Assembly (NCBI GenBank): GCA_023653785.1
Contig: JAMKCH010019868.1
Coordinates: forward strand, 51,120-115,119
Length of the DNA: 64,000 nucleotides
Direction: 5' to 3'
Origin: Ophioderma brevispina
Taxonomy: Eukaryota > Echinodermata > Ophiuroidea > Amphilepidida > Ophiodermatidae
Shown here: one piece after another, positions 54,481 through 64,000 of the stretch
How the letters are laid out: every line of letters begins with the position of its first letter
Numbering within the stretch: position 1 is the stretch's first letter
The notes under the pieces: generated by a model
Databases searched by the model: none
The model's input: only the letters and a program-made list of their open reading frames with translations
What the model was told of the DNA's origin: nothing
Translations under genes and position numbers: made by a program

Positions 54481-55500
54481 CGGTGGCTCTTGTCTGCAAC
54501 TTCCAGTTTTAGGGATTTAGGAGTAGTATAATTTTGTTTTGGTAAATTTTGTTGTCGCTTTAGGCCTACCCCATAGTTTCAAATGAAAACTGAAGTAGGC
54601 CTAGCAATATTTCCATAACATCGAATTGTAAACTTGGTTACATCAACTGTAAACTTAAATGGGTGTTTCGACCAATAGACTGGTCCTGATTTTACAAACA
54701 TTGAATGTTGTAGGAACATTTAAATATTAAAAGTGGGCAAATATGCATTTAGGGAGGTAGTGTAATATAAAGGTATTGGATTCAAAAAATATTCCTTGCC
54801 ACCGCTTTGTTAAAATAGGTGGTGGGTTTATAACATTGTTAAAATTAGTTTAAGTTGTGTTAAAACTGAAGTGACCATGGGGTTCCATGGGACCCAGTAT
54901 TTATTTTATTTATTTTTTTTTTTTTTCAATTCTCGGTTACGCAATCATTTTTTTTTTTTTTGCTATTTGTCTGATTATGAATACGCTTTTCCTGATACAA
55001 AAAAAATATATCCGCCCACGGCTTCATTAAAATAATTAGGTTGGGTCCCTAGGAACCCCTGATTAATTAATATAATTAATAATACTTAAATCAAATAACC
55101 CTTATATGCTGAACATACACTTTTAAAATTGTGTATGACCGGTGATCTTAACTGTGTAAGCCTATGAGAAAAGACCAAGGCGAATTGAACTTTCTGAAAA
55201 AATACAAGATGGTATAAATTTGTCTATATTGTGCTTAATTATTTGAATCAGTTAGTCTTGAGTAGATATAATCATTTTTTGGTTCAAAATCTTATGTCGG
55301 AGTTGCTGAAGATGAAAATACGCGAACCACTTTTTTTGGAGAGTGAACATTTCAATTTGCCATAGGTCAAAGGTCAAAGTTTTGATTTTCATTTTTATCC
55401 TCGGTATGTGGTTCTTACGAATCCCATTTATCTGTGTTAGATTCGTGATCAAGCTCCCATGGGTAAGTAGTTATCTGTGTTGGGTCCTATAGTCCTTAAT
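54481..55500. other. AT-rich stretch without gene
   Basis: T runs at 54908 and 54949. GGTTCCATGGGACCC and GGGTCCCTAGGAACCCC short palindromes. No coding feature was recognised. Confidence 0.4.
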
Positions 55501-55501
55501 G

Positions 55502-55660
55502 TATTTTATTTTTAGTTTTGGCACTTAAGTGTTAAATCGGATATGGTCCATAGGAACCCCTTCCCCGGGCACTTTTAATTTATTTTATTTTTAGTTTTGG
55601 CACTTAAGTGTTTTAAATCGGATATGGTCCATAGGAACCCCTTCCTCCGCCACTTAAGTG
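55502..55660. repeat. Two tandem copies of an 80-bp unit
   Basis: TTTTTAGTTTTGGCACTTAA and GGATATGGTCCATAGGAACC occur at 55510 and again 80 bp later with few changes. The CACTTAAGTG palindrome occurs a third time at 55651. Confidence 0.85.
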
Positions 55661-55850
55661 TTAAAACTTTTACCACATGTAGAGTAAATTGCAAGATTTT
55701 GTTTTTAAGTATAATTTGCCCTCTAATCATTATAGGTTAGGTCCTACAAGCTAATAAAGTTTCAAGATCATTCTGGGGTAAATGTTTCAGAATGATCCGA
55801 TGATCCAAATCACTCGCCTGGTCATTCCAGAACAGATCGTCTTTACCCAA

Positions 55851-56013
55851 CAGTGGCCCGTAACCACCTTTTTTCCAGGGACGGTGGAGAAGAAAGTGGA
55901 CACATATATTTTCAGGGGAAGGCGCACATATTCAAGTTTGTTAGTACAACAGAATAATTCGGGGGAGAGGCAAGAAGCTTACCCACCCCCCCCCTCCCCC
56001 GGTTAGGCCACTG
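55851..56013. mobile_element. hAT-type MITE with 8-bp target duplication (one mismatch)
   Basis: CAGTGGCCCGTAACC and GGTTAGGCCACTG are inverted termini. Flanks are TTACCCAA (55843-55850) and GTACCCAA (56014-56021). The interior (ATATATTTTCAGGGG, C-rich right end) resembles that of the 788-994 element. Confidence 0.8.
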
Positions 56014-56280
56014 GTACCCAAGGCACTCAGAGTGATTCTTACAGGAGTATGATCCATGAATCCTACACCATGTACACCCCCGAATGTTGGCACTGAAATC
56101 AAAAACCTTTCCCTGTCAGTATATGATAATATCGTCGGGGTTCTGCATACTGTCGAATCAGCATAATGCTAGTCTGAGAAAACGGCGTTTGAGTTACTTA
56201 TGAAGACGTGTAATTAACGAATTAAAACGAAATAATTAAAAGGAAATGGCTATTTTACGTGGTGTTATGTTACAGCAATT

Positions 56281-56807
56281 ATTAGCACATTTTTTGAAGG
56301 GCGCCCCCAATTTTCAAAATTTGGAGATTTTTTATAGGTTGCATGGTAACTGGCTAGTAAACTTATACCTGTGAATGGTAAAGCTCGGAAAATGTCTATG
56401 TGTCAACACAGAGGAATTTTGTACTAGAATAATTATTTCGGGGGATCCCGTAATAATTCAACGCTGCTGGGAATTGGAAACGCCTTCCAATATGAAATAG
56501 CCGGGAAATAGCGCCATGTACGTGTCTACGCTCATCCATTAGTGTTTAATAGTTCGGGAAAGTCAAGTAGAGGTTATTTTCTTCCGAGGTGGCACTATTC
56601 ATTCATAAAGTAGGCATTTACAGCTCTGCCCGTTTTAAGTCCAACTCTGGGATCCCAATTCTAATGACAAAATCGCTTATTTTGTGATAAATAGCATTTT
56701 TTAGCATTCTCGCTTAGCAGGTATAGTTTCTTAGACAATACCAAGTGTAACTGTGCAAAAATATCAATTTTGAAAATTGGGGGCGCTCTTCAAAAAAATG
56801 TGCCAAT
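56281..56807. mobile_element. 527-bp element with 41-bp terminal inverted repeats
   Basis: ATTAGCACATTTTTTGAAGG at 56281 continues through GCGCCCCCAATTTTC, and its inverse ends at 56807 (AAAAAATGTGCCAAT). Related GGGCGCAC/CAAAAATATCTATTTTG words occur in duplication C near 43860 and 46460. There is no coding capacity. Confidence 0.8.
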
Positions 56808-57049
56808 ATTGCTTTTAAAGGCATTAATGGTTACTGACGACAGTATTAAAATCCCAAGAACACAACTGTTTTTATTTCAAAATGGCCACTGAAGTGATTT
56901 CGACCAGTTTGTCAAATCCCAAATGTTTGATTCGCTGGTTCTAAGGAGTCGAATACGTAGCACGACTGCATGAAACCCATTGATTTCTAATGTGGGTATG
57001 GTGAGATTACTATAGCTACCGGGTTTTTACAATTTTAAAATGATTATGC
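56808..57049. other. Short non-coding stretch
   Basis: Nothing recognised. Confidence 0.4.
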
Positions 57050-57235
57050 CGATGATGCCACGAGGATAAGAATAACGATGACGATGATGGTGGCGATACC
57101 GATGAATAAGGAAAACAATCGATAATGATGCTAATGATACGAGGATGATGATGACGATGATGATGACGATGATATGACGATGATGGCGATGGGACGATGA
57201 TGATGAAGACGAAGACGGCGACGATGACGATGTCT
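57050..57235. repeat. (GATGAC)n-type microsatellite
   Basis: Imperfect GATGATGACGATGATG triplet arrays with AAGACGAAGACGGCGACG at the right edge. Confidence 0.9.
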
Positions 57236-57934
57236 ATTGGCAGGTTTTATGCTACAAAAACTAGAGCCAGGGGGACGACCACGATGGACCAACGAATTCG
57301 AAAAAATTACAACCTCTACAAAATTTGGCTACTTAAAATTATATCTTAATTAGTCGCCAATATGTTTTTTTGGGAAAAAACATAAATTTCAGGTGTAAAT
57401 ACCAGTTAGAAGGAACTCAAACATGTAGTGCATGTGATATAAAAATTAATAAAATAGTATGCATGTTGCAACACACAATTAATATTGGCTAGAACTTTTC
57501 AAAATGCGCTGCAAAAAATATTTAAAAATGTAAACTGGAATGTTTCATTAAACAAGATCAAAAGGTTTTGGAGGATAAAAGTGGTCTATTACAACTTTTA
57601 TTAAACAACCATATTTTTCACCATTACATATCTAGTTCCAATCTTGTAAAAGTAATATGTACAGCTTAAAAATATTACCAAACTTGAACGATTAAACAGT
57701 TAAATGGGTAAGATACTCGTAGTAAAATATAAACATAATCTAACACAATTTAGAGGGCACTAACGTATGCAAACAATTCCCAAAGGAAAATATCAAGTTT
57801 GTTCCTGAAAGGCACGTTTTTTAAATTGAATGTATAGTAATTATTTAGTTGCAGAATCTCAAAGTTAACATGTCAGAAATAAAACTTTCACAATATGTTT
57901 ACCAAATTCTATTTTTGTAACACGTTTTTACTAA
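57236..57934. other. AT-rich stretch without gene
   Basis: No ORF or element recognised. Confidence 0.4.
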
Positions 57935-59710
57935 GGGGTGGGGGTGGTAAAACACCACGAGAATGCATTATATAACAGCAATAGGTGATTGTGCGATGTT
58001 AATTCAACGTTTTTCTATTGTTCCCAAAACATACCCTAGTTGGGCGTTCACAATGGACGGTCAATTCAACAAGTTGGCAAAAATTGGTCATTTCCACAGG
58101 GGACCCCACATCTCAGAGTATAAAGAAAAAATGGAAGTTTTGCATCAAAAGTATGAATATTAGATGTTCATCGGGTTTGGCACAATGATATGGAAAATAC
58201 TAGTTTTTAATCAACATATAATTTAGACCATACAGTGCCACAATATTACACAAATGAACTAATAATAAAGGGTAATGCGTTTCATTTTAAGGCGAATAAT
58301 GTGTCCGATGTCCCCGTGAAACTTAAAAACGCCCATTTTTTTTATTTTTTTTCCACTCAAGGATCAGTATAGCCCATATATATAGTACAAAACTTTTGTT
58401 TCTATTATATTACTAAAACACCTTTGATTTAAATTTCTTACAGTAGCATCATACTTTACATAAAGTACCATTTCCTTCGCATTTTAACACAGTAAATATA
58501 GGAAGGTGGGCAACCACCCCTACCTTCCGACTTTACGGGACACCCTGACCTCCCTGAAGGTGGTACCTCCAACTTTTTTTTCGCAAAATTGACCGCAAAG
58601 GATAACCTTTTCAATTACATAAAGCTTTTATATCGATCGTTTGCGTTTTTGTGCAACATGGGATCATCCGTTATAGAAGCACTCCCCACCAATCGACTTC
58701 GACGCTAACCCCGTGACGGTGCTACCTTCACATTCGTTTCGCCAAAATAAGCAGAAGGATGTGAAATAATTATATTGAAGACTTAACGAAAATTTTAACG
58801 TTTTGGGCACCGGGGCAAGTGTTACCCTGGGTGGTACTCCCCCCTTTGGTATACGAGGGTTAATGTCACTATGTCCTCCTAAAATGAAAATTGGTTTATT
58901 TGTACAAATGTTAACTAACAAACTTGGATAGTTATTTTTCAAGACGCACAGAACGTAGGTTTCAATTAAAGGTCCATGCCCATCGCTAAAGCCTCGTCCC
59001 CAGGGACCTCCAATTTTACCGGAAGTGTTCAAATTTTTGGTAGCAGAAGAAAGCTACTATTTTTTCCTCATTTACCCTGAAATCGTTGGGCTAAAGGATT
59101 TTAGTTTGGAAGTTATGAGCGACAGTGTACTCCATTTTGGTCCGACCAATTTACAATTTTTACACAGCACTCTATGGGTCTTACAAAATCACGTTTTTAG
59201 TCTCCATGAAAACGGATTGAAATATCACGCGAAAATTTACAGATGGAGATTTTGGGGTAAGGCCAATTCTATCAAGATGAAACTTCATCTACTTAATCGG
59301 GCCCCTCCCCTTTGAATACAAGTAACATAATTAAAACAAAAATCAAAATTTGAAATAACATGACCAATCCGCCATGACGAAGGTAAATTTCACCGATAGC
59401 CTTAAATCTTGACAGACCTATTATCGAGTTTGATCACTTAAGTAGCAATTTTTGTCCCAGCGAATACGTATTCGTTCGCAATATATCTGTGTGCTTTGAG
59501 ATATTTGGACACGCAAAGCTATCAAATACGTGTTCGATTGTTTGTGAAACCCGTTTTATACAAATGGGTGTTATTCGACTGCGGCTGGTTTGGTTAGGAG
59601 ATGTAATTTCACTATTATTATTGGGTACAATTAAACAGTACATAAAATGCATACAGAATCAACTATTAACTCAATTTGACCAAAAATTCAGATTCGACAC
59701 CATGTCGTGA
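57935..59710. repeat. Repeat block D, second copy
   Basis: It follows the order of 48015-50350 with two deletions, including the left half and right terminus of the piggyBac-type MITE. The ends GATTCGAC(A)CCATGTC at about 59705 match GATTCGACCTATGTCC at 50333. Indels of one or two bases dominate the differences. Confidence 0.8.
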
Positions 59711-61009
59711 CCACGACGATATGAAAAAATCGACACCATTATGCAATGCATATTCTTAAATTTTGCCCCACTATGACCTTGAACATATTTATTTTGCCAT
59801 GCAGCTATTACACTATAACTTATCCTTTGGTCTTTGAGACATGACAAAACTATTGGCATACATTCTAGTATAACTTGAGTACTTCCAAATTATGACAACT
59901 GTACAACCATTGCCTTTGTCACAACCCGATAATTGGAAGTGGCAAAGAAGATTTTTGAATTCAGTACCCATAAAATTACCCTTTTTTTTGTATTCCACTT
60001 GACTTTAATAATATAATTTTGCCAAGCAAATTGCAGTGATATTAATACAAACATTGAAATCATGCTCATTATCTGTTAAAATTCAGTGCGCATTCAATAT
60101 TATTGGTATAGAATAATAACAATTCTATATTGGTAAGTTTTATATTCTTCTCTAGCATAGCTGTCGCAGTAATTTCTTGCAACATCAGGTTTGATGCATG
60201 CAAAACAATCGCATGTGCGAACTTAGCAATTTAACCCTTTCCCTACAGCTTTTCATGAATTCTTATTGGATATTCAATCTGGGCTATGTGTTAATTTTGT
60301 ATATAGGGAAATTAATAATATTTGAAAGAATCTCTGAGTGTGCTTTTGTTATTTGTTATTTTTTTGTGTATGTTATAATCACTAAGTATTATTATGTTAT
60401 TATGATATTTGATAGAAATATCTATTTCGCTGCCGCGCTACATGTAAATCAACTCACAATGCAAATGTAGACAGGAAGTTAGATCATGTGCACATGAACT
60501 GCTACGTAGCTACCTACGTAGGGAATTTCCATTTCGTAGGTAAAAAAGTTGCCTCAGTTTACTTAGCATGGTTAGAACACGCCTTGCTTCATACACACAG
60601 ATATCGTCGAATAAGATATACAGTAATACCCGGATCGCTTTGCAAATAATTTGCTCATCTATATTTTATAAACATTTTTCTGCAACCTGTATCAGAGGGA
60701 ATAAACATACCGAAAAGGTAGGTGCGCAATGATGGTTGAATAAATCGTTAGCTTTATTTTCGTAAGTAGGTGTTATGCGCATTGCACACATAGTTAGTAT
60801 TTACTTGGTAATTAGCCTGTAGTTAATTTATTAGTCCATGGATTTGAATGTTTATTTTCCGTTCTCTACGGGAATGTGTGAAATTGTGAAATGATTAAGC
60901 AAAAAATGATGGTGCCATTTTTTTCTTGGGCGTGTGTTCACTATTTACATGCAAATTAGTATCGTCATAATTTGGTTTCTTTTCTACTTCTCAATGATTT
61001 TAATCATTG
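59711..61009. other. Non-coding region without recognised gene
   Basis: A 90-codon AT-rich hydrophobic ORF at 60198-60470 looks like chance translation of T-rich sequence. A small CAATGATTTTAATCATTG palindrome lies at 60992-61009. Confidence 0.45.
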
Positions 61010-61053
61010 ACAGAGAACGTTTCGACGTTTGAAACCGTCGAAACGTTCTCTGT
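61010..61053. repeat. Perfect 18-bp hairpin
   Basis: ACAGAGAACGTTTCGACG and CGTCGAAACGTTCTCTGT pair perfectly around the 8-base loop TTTGAAAC. Confidence 0.9.
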
Positions 61054-61162
61054 ACACGTGTTACGCCACCAATCGGGTGCAAAGAGAATTTGTATCCTCA
61101 GAAAATCTCATTGTGTCCCTTTAGTGTAAATTTGTAATGAAGTGGTTTAAAATTACATTAGA

Positions 61163-61306
61163 CAGTGGCGTATCTTGGGGAGGCTTTCGGAGGAAGCGCC
61201 CCTGGGGGTTCATGCCAAAACATGCAAAGTCAGCCTATTTTCGGCTAATAGAGGTCCTTCCGCCCCCGGGGTCCCCCTCAAAAAGCAAGGTCTGGATACG
61301 CCGGTG
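61163..61306. mobile_element. MITE with CAGTGGCG-type termini
   Basis: CAGTGGCGTATCTTGG and the inverse GGATACGCCGGTG bound 144 bases containing paired GGGG/CCCC blocks and AGCCTATTTTCGGCT. TTAGA flanks both ends (61158-61162, 61307-61311). An 8-bp match is not seen, so the superfamily is unsure. Confidence 0.65.
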
Positions 61307-61311
61307 TTAGA

Positions 61312-62335
61312 AAATACACTTATGTAATATACTATTTTACGGGAAATATGTAGGTCGTACCACGTAGGGCTGATTCACTGGCGCGTATTGTGGCCTGGCG
61401 GAAACGGGGAAATCCCATTCGTGTGTATGCAGTGTATGTAAAGGATTTCCCTGTCAGCTTCATGGAGAACAGACTATACTTCAACGAAATACCACTTCCT
61501 TTTCTATAATTAGACTAAAGGTTACAGACAATTTGAAATGTCACTAATGTAATGATTTCCCTATCACTTCTTCAAGCAAATGAGTTTAAAGCAAAGTTCT
61601 CACAGACTTTTTTTTCGGGAGGAATTATGAATTATGAACACAGGGTGAAAACGAAGTACAGACTTCTTTTATTGAACGATTTAAAATTATTAGGATCCGA
61701 CCTAAGCCAAACATTTTTGGAGGGTGTCAGGGTGTGTGCAAATTTCGTGTAGTGGCATTTTTAAAAATCAATATGGCTGCCACCAAATTCATTAAAATGG
61801 CCATAATTTTGTGGTCTATATCAAGGTTTTTAAGCACGAGCGCTCAGACACATAACTAAATATATTAGCATCGGAGATCCTCTATATTTAACAATGCATG
61901 GCCGCTTTATCAATACCATATTGGATGATGCTTGGTGGGTAATAACGCTTTAAGAGCATAGAAATTAATTCTTTTAACCTGATTTCACGTTGTTTAGTTG
62001 AACACACAATAGTGCAAATTCATCTAGCTAAGTTAAATGGAACATTTTGTTTCGTATGGCGTGGATGACAAGAATTAGAATACAGATACTGATGCGTATC
62101 AGTACCTTTGTCCACACTTTTAACCCAAACGACGTGCAAATGTCAAAGGTAATAACCCAAACGTTACCTATTTTAAATGGAAATTGAAAAATACCTTTCA
62201 AACACAAATAAATGAGCCTTGTGCACAAATGATGTAAATTTTATATAATAACACATTTAATGATTTTAATCAGATTGGTTCAAGAATTTGGTCCAAAACA
62301 TAATTACATCTACAATTCATTGTTAAACTCAACAG
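61312..62335. other. Non-coding stretch
   Basis: Short ORFs only. AATATGGCTGCCACCA at 61770 resembles AAAATGGCCGCCGAT near 63889, a small dispersed word. No gene recognised. Confidence 0.4.
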
Positions 62336-62721
62336 TTATAGTCTTACACAAAGTTGTTCCAGAAATGACAGCTTATGTCCATAGTTAAAAGAAGCGTTGC
62401 AGTTCAACGATAATAATGTCCTCACAGCGAAGCCTCCAAAATGACAGCGTACAAAGTCAGTAAAAATCAATGGTATATTCATGTGAATCTTCTCAGTCCT
62501 TAAGGTACTTTTGTCCAGCAGTATCAAAGACGATGGGTATTCCCTCGACGGCACTTAATATTCTGCAATACAATCCAGGTATTTATCCCATCAGTTGCCG
62601 CTAATGTCCTCATATAGGACAGAAACTGAATACCTTGTGATCCAAAAACTGAAGTCATTGGCTTAAAAGACGACAGCGACAGTTCAGTGTCAAGCTCCGG
62701 TAAGACTGGTTCCATTCTCAA
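62336..62721 (-). pseudogene. Possible decayed coding sequence, family unknown
   Basis: The minus strand reads MEPVLPELDTELSLSSFKPM and GSQGIQFLSYMRTLAATDGI, then in a shifted frame AVEGIPIVFDTAGQKYLKD, stop, EDSHEYTIDFY, and further LSFWRLRCEDIIIVELQRFF-like sequence. The look is of protein decayed by frameshifts and stops. I cannot assign it to a gene or transposon family. Confidence 0.25.
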
Positions 62722-62889
62722 AAAAGTGCTTCCTTAAACATGACTTTCTTCTTGCAGGCATTTGAGTAAAAGCAATGGAAAACAGTGTTTCTATATGGAT
62801 ATTTTATGCTGATTCCAAATCTTCCGCGTCCCACCAAAGCTAATTTTTAGGGGAAATGTGCCAAATTAGCATAAATTAACTGGCTGCAT

Positions 62890-63155
62890 TTTTAACGTTT
62901 TTGTTCATAATCAAGATTTAAGGGATTGTAATGACTTCATTATTGTGTCTATACAAATGTTTTTCAGGGTTAAGGAATCCCAATTAGATATTAGTTATGG
63001 CATTAGGTCAACTAACAGTTATTGGCATAAAAATTCAAAATGGGCTCCCATTTTGACATTTTTGTACATAACCCAAGATTTAAGGCGGTAATGTCATGTT
63101 GTGTCTATAAATGTTTTCAGGGTCAAGGAATTAAATTAGATCATTAGTATGTTGC
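62890..63155. repeat. Two diverged tandem units of about 165 bp
   Basis: Unit words TTTTTGTTCATAATCAAGAT, TTGTGTCTATACAAATGTTT and TCAGGGTTAAGGAAT recur about 165 bp later with changes. A partial third occurrence of related words is possible near 63930-63980. Confidence 0.7.
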
Positions 63156-64000
63156 CATGCGCATGCATTGGGGTATAAAAAATGAGGGTGGCGTTTACCT
63201 TGGCACACATTATTTTTTATGGTATAATTAAGAAACAAGTTAGGTATTCAGCCTGATTTTAATTTCATGTTAAAGGGAATTTATCTAGCTTTGATATGGG
63301 TAAGCAGATGCAATTTTGTGCTATCTTTACTTTTGAGTTGTCATTAATTTTAAGTCAGTCGGGGTCAGAGAGGGTGGGGCCTCCGGATGAGGTGCCGACG
63401 GAGCCCGACGGCATGGTTAAAGTCTAGGGACTTTTGATATTCGGGGTGTTTGCTTTTTTGGTTTTTCTATCTTTGTAACCCTGCCATGTATTAAGATAAA
63501 TAACATCTCATTTGGGTGGTTGTTATTTATGTGGCATCATTTTGGACTCATACAAACAGTTTAAGCTATGATGTTAATTGAAGGTAAACAAATTCGATGC
63601 CATAAAATTGTGTAGCTTTGTAACATTAAAATTCTCTTTCCACCTTATATGACACTTGTGGCACACTGTATATGCACATACAAGGTGCATATTTGTCTTC
63701 CTTACATTTTTAGCTTTACAACAATATATAGTTTATAGCTATCTCAAACAAATGATGACTTACTCTCTCATTTAAGTGGAAAAAGTTAATATTGGTAGTT
63801 CACGCATGTAACACACTTGCTCCCAACTTATGGTGCAGGACCTTATAGCATTGGTCATGTTGACAGCTTAATTTGCATAAAAATTTAAAATGGCCGCCGA
63901 TTGAAATGTATGCAAATCAATGTCAACTATGGCATAATACCTTAATTGATGGGGTCTAGTTGTGTTCTCTGACCCTTAAAAACGTAGTATTAGACACAAG
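63156..64000. other. Non-coding right end of window
   Basis: No gene, RNA or clear element recognised. Confidence 0.4.

Noticed and set aside
60198..60470. 90-codon membrane-protein-like ORF
   Set aside because: Extreme T richness explains the hydrophobicity; there is no family motif or splice context.

Overview
The window looks like a gene-poor, repeat-rich stretch of an animal nuclear genome. It is AT-rich, its short exons are bounded by canonical GT/AG sites and kilobase-scale introns, and it carries many non-LTR retrotransposon relics, tRNA-derived SINEs, a Penelope-like element and hAT- and piggyBac-type MITEs. The mix fits a marine invertebrate, possibly a non-vertebrate deuterostome, but I cannot name the species. 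Nothing prokaryotic is present: no operons, no CRISPR array, no rRNA.

Only two host genes can be supported, both on the plus strand. Gene A (297-6886) is a small two-transmembrane protein, probably ninjurin-like. It has a short ATG exon (297-363), an exon with the first membrane segment (2251-2490) and a last exon (about 6679-6886) whose second membrane segment lies one frame off the best acceptor. Gene B (possible start 8186, secure exons 11789-11919, 18165-18308, 18524-18664) encodes a small soluble protein that I do not recognise; all junctions agree in phase. Introns of both genes are filled with transposon debris.

Right of 19 kb the window is almost entirely repeats. It holds a piggyBac-type MITE (19021-19798), a LINE broken by two insertions (20030-22885), a GGACTA-rich tandem array (24545-25420), a degenerate TAC satellite (26360-27110), foldback elements near 31 kb, a CR1-like LINE fragment with a tRNA-Arg-like SINE (31990-32500), and a Penelope-like element with a triplicated GIY-YIG segment (32570-34215).

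From 35.5 to 47.5 kb there are three back-to-back direct duplications (units of about 1.8, 1.5 and 2.6 kb). A further segment at 48.0-50.35 kb recurs at 57.9-59.7 kb. The copies differ mainly by one- and two-base indels, which is more like uncorrected long-read sequence or unmerged haplotypes than ordinary paralogues, so ORFs and copy numbers there should be treated with caution.

The best-supported mobile-element result is a hAT-type MITE at 46604-46889. It has a perfect 8-bp target duplication, and its empty target site survives in a related repeat at 23471-23478 in the same window. I found no convincing undescribed biological system; the interesting content is transposon structure, the two host genes and the likely assembly problem.
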